A DNA stretch of 35,302 nucleotides, taken from positions 1-35,302 of the forward strand of contig JAJDBG010000057.1 in the NCBI GenBank assembly GCA_029261475.1, written 5' to 3'. Positions 34,651 to 35,302 of the stretch are shown piece after piece. The stretch's first letter is position 1; each line of letters begins with the position of its first letter. Source of the DNA: Nitrospinaceae bacterium (GTDB lineage Bacteria; Nitrospinota; Nitrospinia; Nitrospinales; VA-1). Both the position numbers and the translations under genes were made by a program. The notes beneath the pieces are model-generated. The model did not search any database and was not told the origin of the DNA. It saw only the letters and a list, made by a program, of their open reading frames with translations.

Positions 34651-35302
34651 ATGAAAATCAGCAAGGATCTAATAATCAAAGCAGAAAAGTTTAAACGGGA
34701 CCGCAAGGCATTTTACAGCTTCGTCCTGCTGGGTCTCATGTTCCTCATCACCCTGCCGGCTGAATTGATTTGCAATGTTCGCCCCTTGCTGATCGTTGTG
34801 GACGGCACACCTCACTTCCCGATCCTTTTTACATACAGCGAAAAGGATTTTGGCGGCACTCTGCCCAGCGAGCCCGATTATCTCTCGAAACGTTTTCAAA
34901 ATATCCTAAACGGCACACCCGAAACATTCGCCAATACAACTGAAGAAAAAGCCGAATCCTTTGCCCTTGGCATGGACGACTTCGAAGAGGATGGCATAGC
35001 ACTTGACATGGATGATTTTGAAGAAGAATCAGCTGTTGTTTTTTCTATAGAACTGGAAGACTTTGAGGATAATGGGACCGTTATCAACCAGGAAGCACCG
35101 GTTCGACAAGCCACCACGCCTCACGAGGTATGGACCCTTTGGCCACCTATTCAATACGACTACAAATACATCCCCAGTGAAAGCACGACAGGAAAAGTTG
35201 TCCTTGCCGCACCTTGGCAAACACAGATGCCAGGGAGTGATGATGTCATTAAATCTTCAGGGGAGGATGGGCATTATCTGGGCACCGATGACCGGGGTCG
35301 TG
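34651..35302 (+). CDS. ABC transporter permease, YejE-like, cut off by window end
   Basis: The frame opens at an ATG at 34651 after AAAGG and runs to the window end: 217 complete codons of a longer protein. One helix at about 21-40 is followed by a periplasmic stretch with PILFTYSEKDFGGTL (57-71), as in YejE, and ending YLGTDDRGR, the start of the conserved permease core. Between them sits an unusual acidic insertion (about 85-145) with three related octamers: GMDDFEED, DMDDFEEE and ELEDFEDN. Known YejE proteins lack this. The frame is not broken, so it is a true insertion in this protein rather than a sequencing slip, if the reading is right. Confidence 0.85.
   Translation, partial: MKISKDLIIKAEKFKRDRKAFYSFVLLGLMFLITLPAELICNVRPLLIVVDGTPHFPILFTYSEKDFGGTLPSEPDYLSKRFQNILNGTPETFANTTEEKAESFALGMDDFEEDGIALDMDDFEEESAVVFSIELEDFEDNGTVINQEAPVRQATTPHEVWTLWPPIQYDYKYIPSESTTGKVVLAAPWQTQMPGSDDVIKSSGEDGHYLGTDDRGR
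34969..35073 (+). repeat. Three degenerate copies of an acidic octapeptide repeat inside the YejE-like gene
   Basis: Copies lie at 34969-34992, 35005-35028 and 35050-35073 (codons of GMDDFEED, DMDDFEEE, ELEDFEDN), with 12 and 21 bases between them. Their codons differ although the peptides are alike, so the peptide looks conserved rather than recently duplicated. Confidence 0.6.

Noticed and set aside
1-35302. CRISPR array, prophage or transposon
   Set aside because: No regularly spaced repeats, integrase, transposase or terminal inverted repeats were seen on either strand.

Overview
The window is bacterial chromosome with dense Gram-negative style coding. No phage, IS element, CRISPR array, tRNA or rRNA was recognised. 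Taxonomy is an inference. A very large periplasmic multicopper oxidase, a 4Fe-4S APS reductase, class I FBPase, the IspG pathway, acetyl-CoA synthetase, a BLUF protein and an AT-leaning sequence together suggest a marine chemolithotroph-like lineage, for example a Nitrospinota-type nitrite oxidiser. No nitrite oxidoreductase is present here to prove it.

Layout. 1-2626 (minus): 5' part of a secreted multicopper oxidase, then an HtrA/Deg periplasmic protease with a near-consensus promoter. 2868-4286: APS reductase (+) convergent with an EcfT-like membrane protein (-), with a strong hairpin between them. 4618-7342 (+): fbp-hisS-fur, tightly packed, behind a promoter flanked by two perfect dyads. 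7352-18447 (minus): a ten-gene surface polysaccharide cluster in one direction: Wzy polymerase, GT4 glycosyltransferase, methyltransferase, monotopic phosphoglycosyl transferase, aldo/keto reductase, an orphan 2-oxoacid dehydrogenase E1 alpha/beta pair, a DUF218 protein, an O-antigen ligase-like protein with a large soluble tail, and a Wza-like exporter. A TTGATA-18-TATAAT promoter lies about 100 bases before its first gene. 18771-22433: a PLP-fold class V enzyme and two SAM methyltransferases on alternating strands, plus a small membrane protein. 22560-23792: tyrS (+). 23876-30699 (minus): PflA-like radical SAM protein, ispG, trigger factor, DUF1566-like protein, acs and a BLUF photoreceptor. 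30739-31503 (minus): DUF4197 protein. 31620-35302 (+): yejA-yejB-yejE-like peptide ABC importer, cut off by the window end.

How the genes work together. The polysaccharide genes make a coherent start-polymerise-export route: the sugar-phosphate transferase starts the lipid-linked unit, the GT4 enzyme extends it, methyltransferase/AKR/E1 probably modify a sugar, Wzy polymerises and the Wza-like protein exports. No flippase or Wzc-type co-polymerase is visible. fbp (gluconeogenesis), acs (acetate activation) and ispG (isoprenoids) are central metabolism. The Yej system would import peptides.

The most unusual observations are the E1 pair inside a polysaccharide operon, a BLUF light sensor with all key residues placed directly after acs, a triplicated acidic motif inserted in the YejE-like permease, and dyad-overlapped promoters upstream of fbp and of a methyltransferase.
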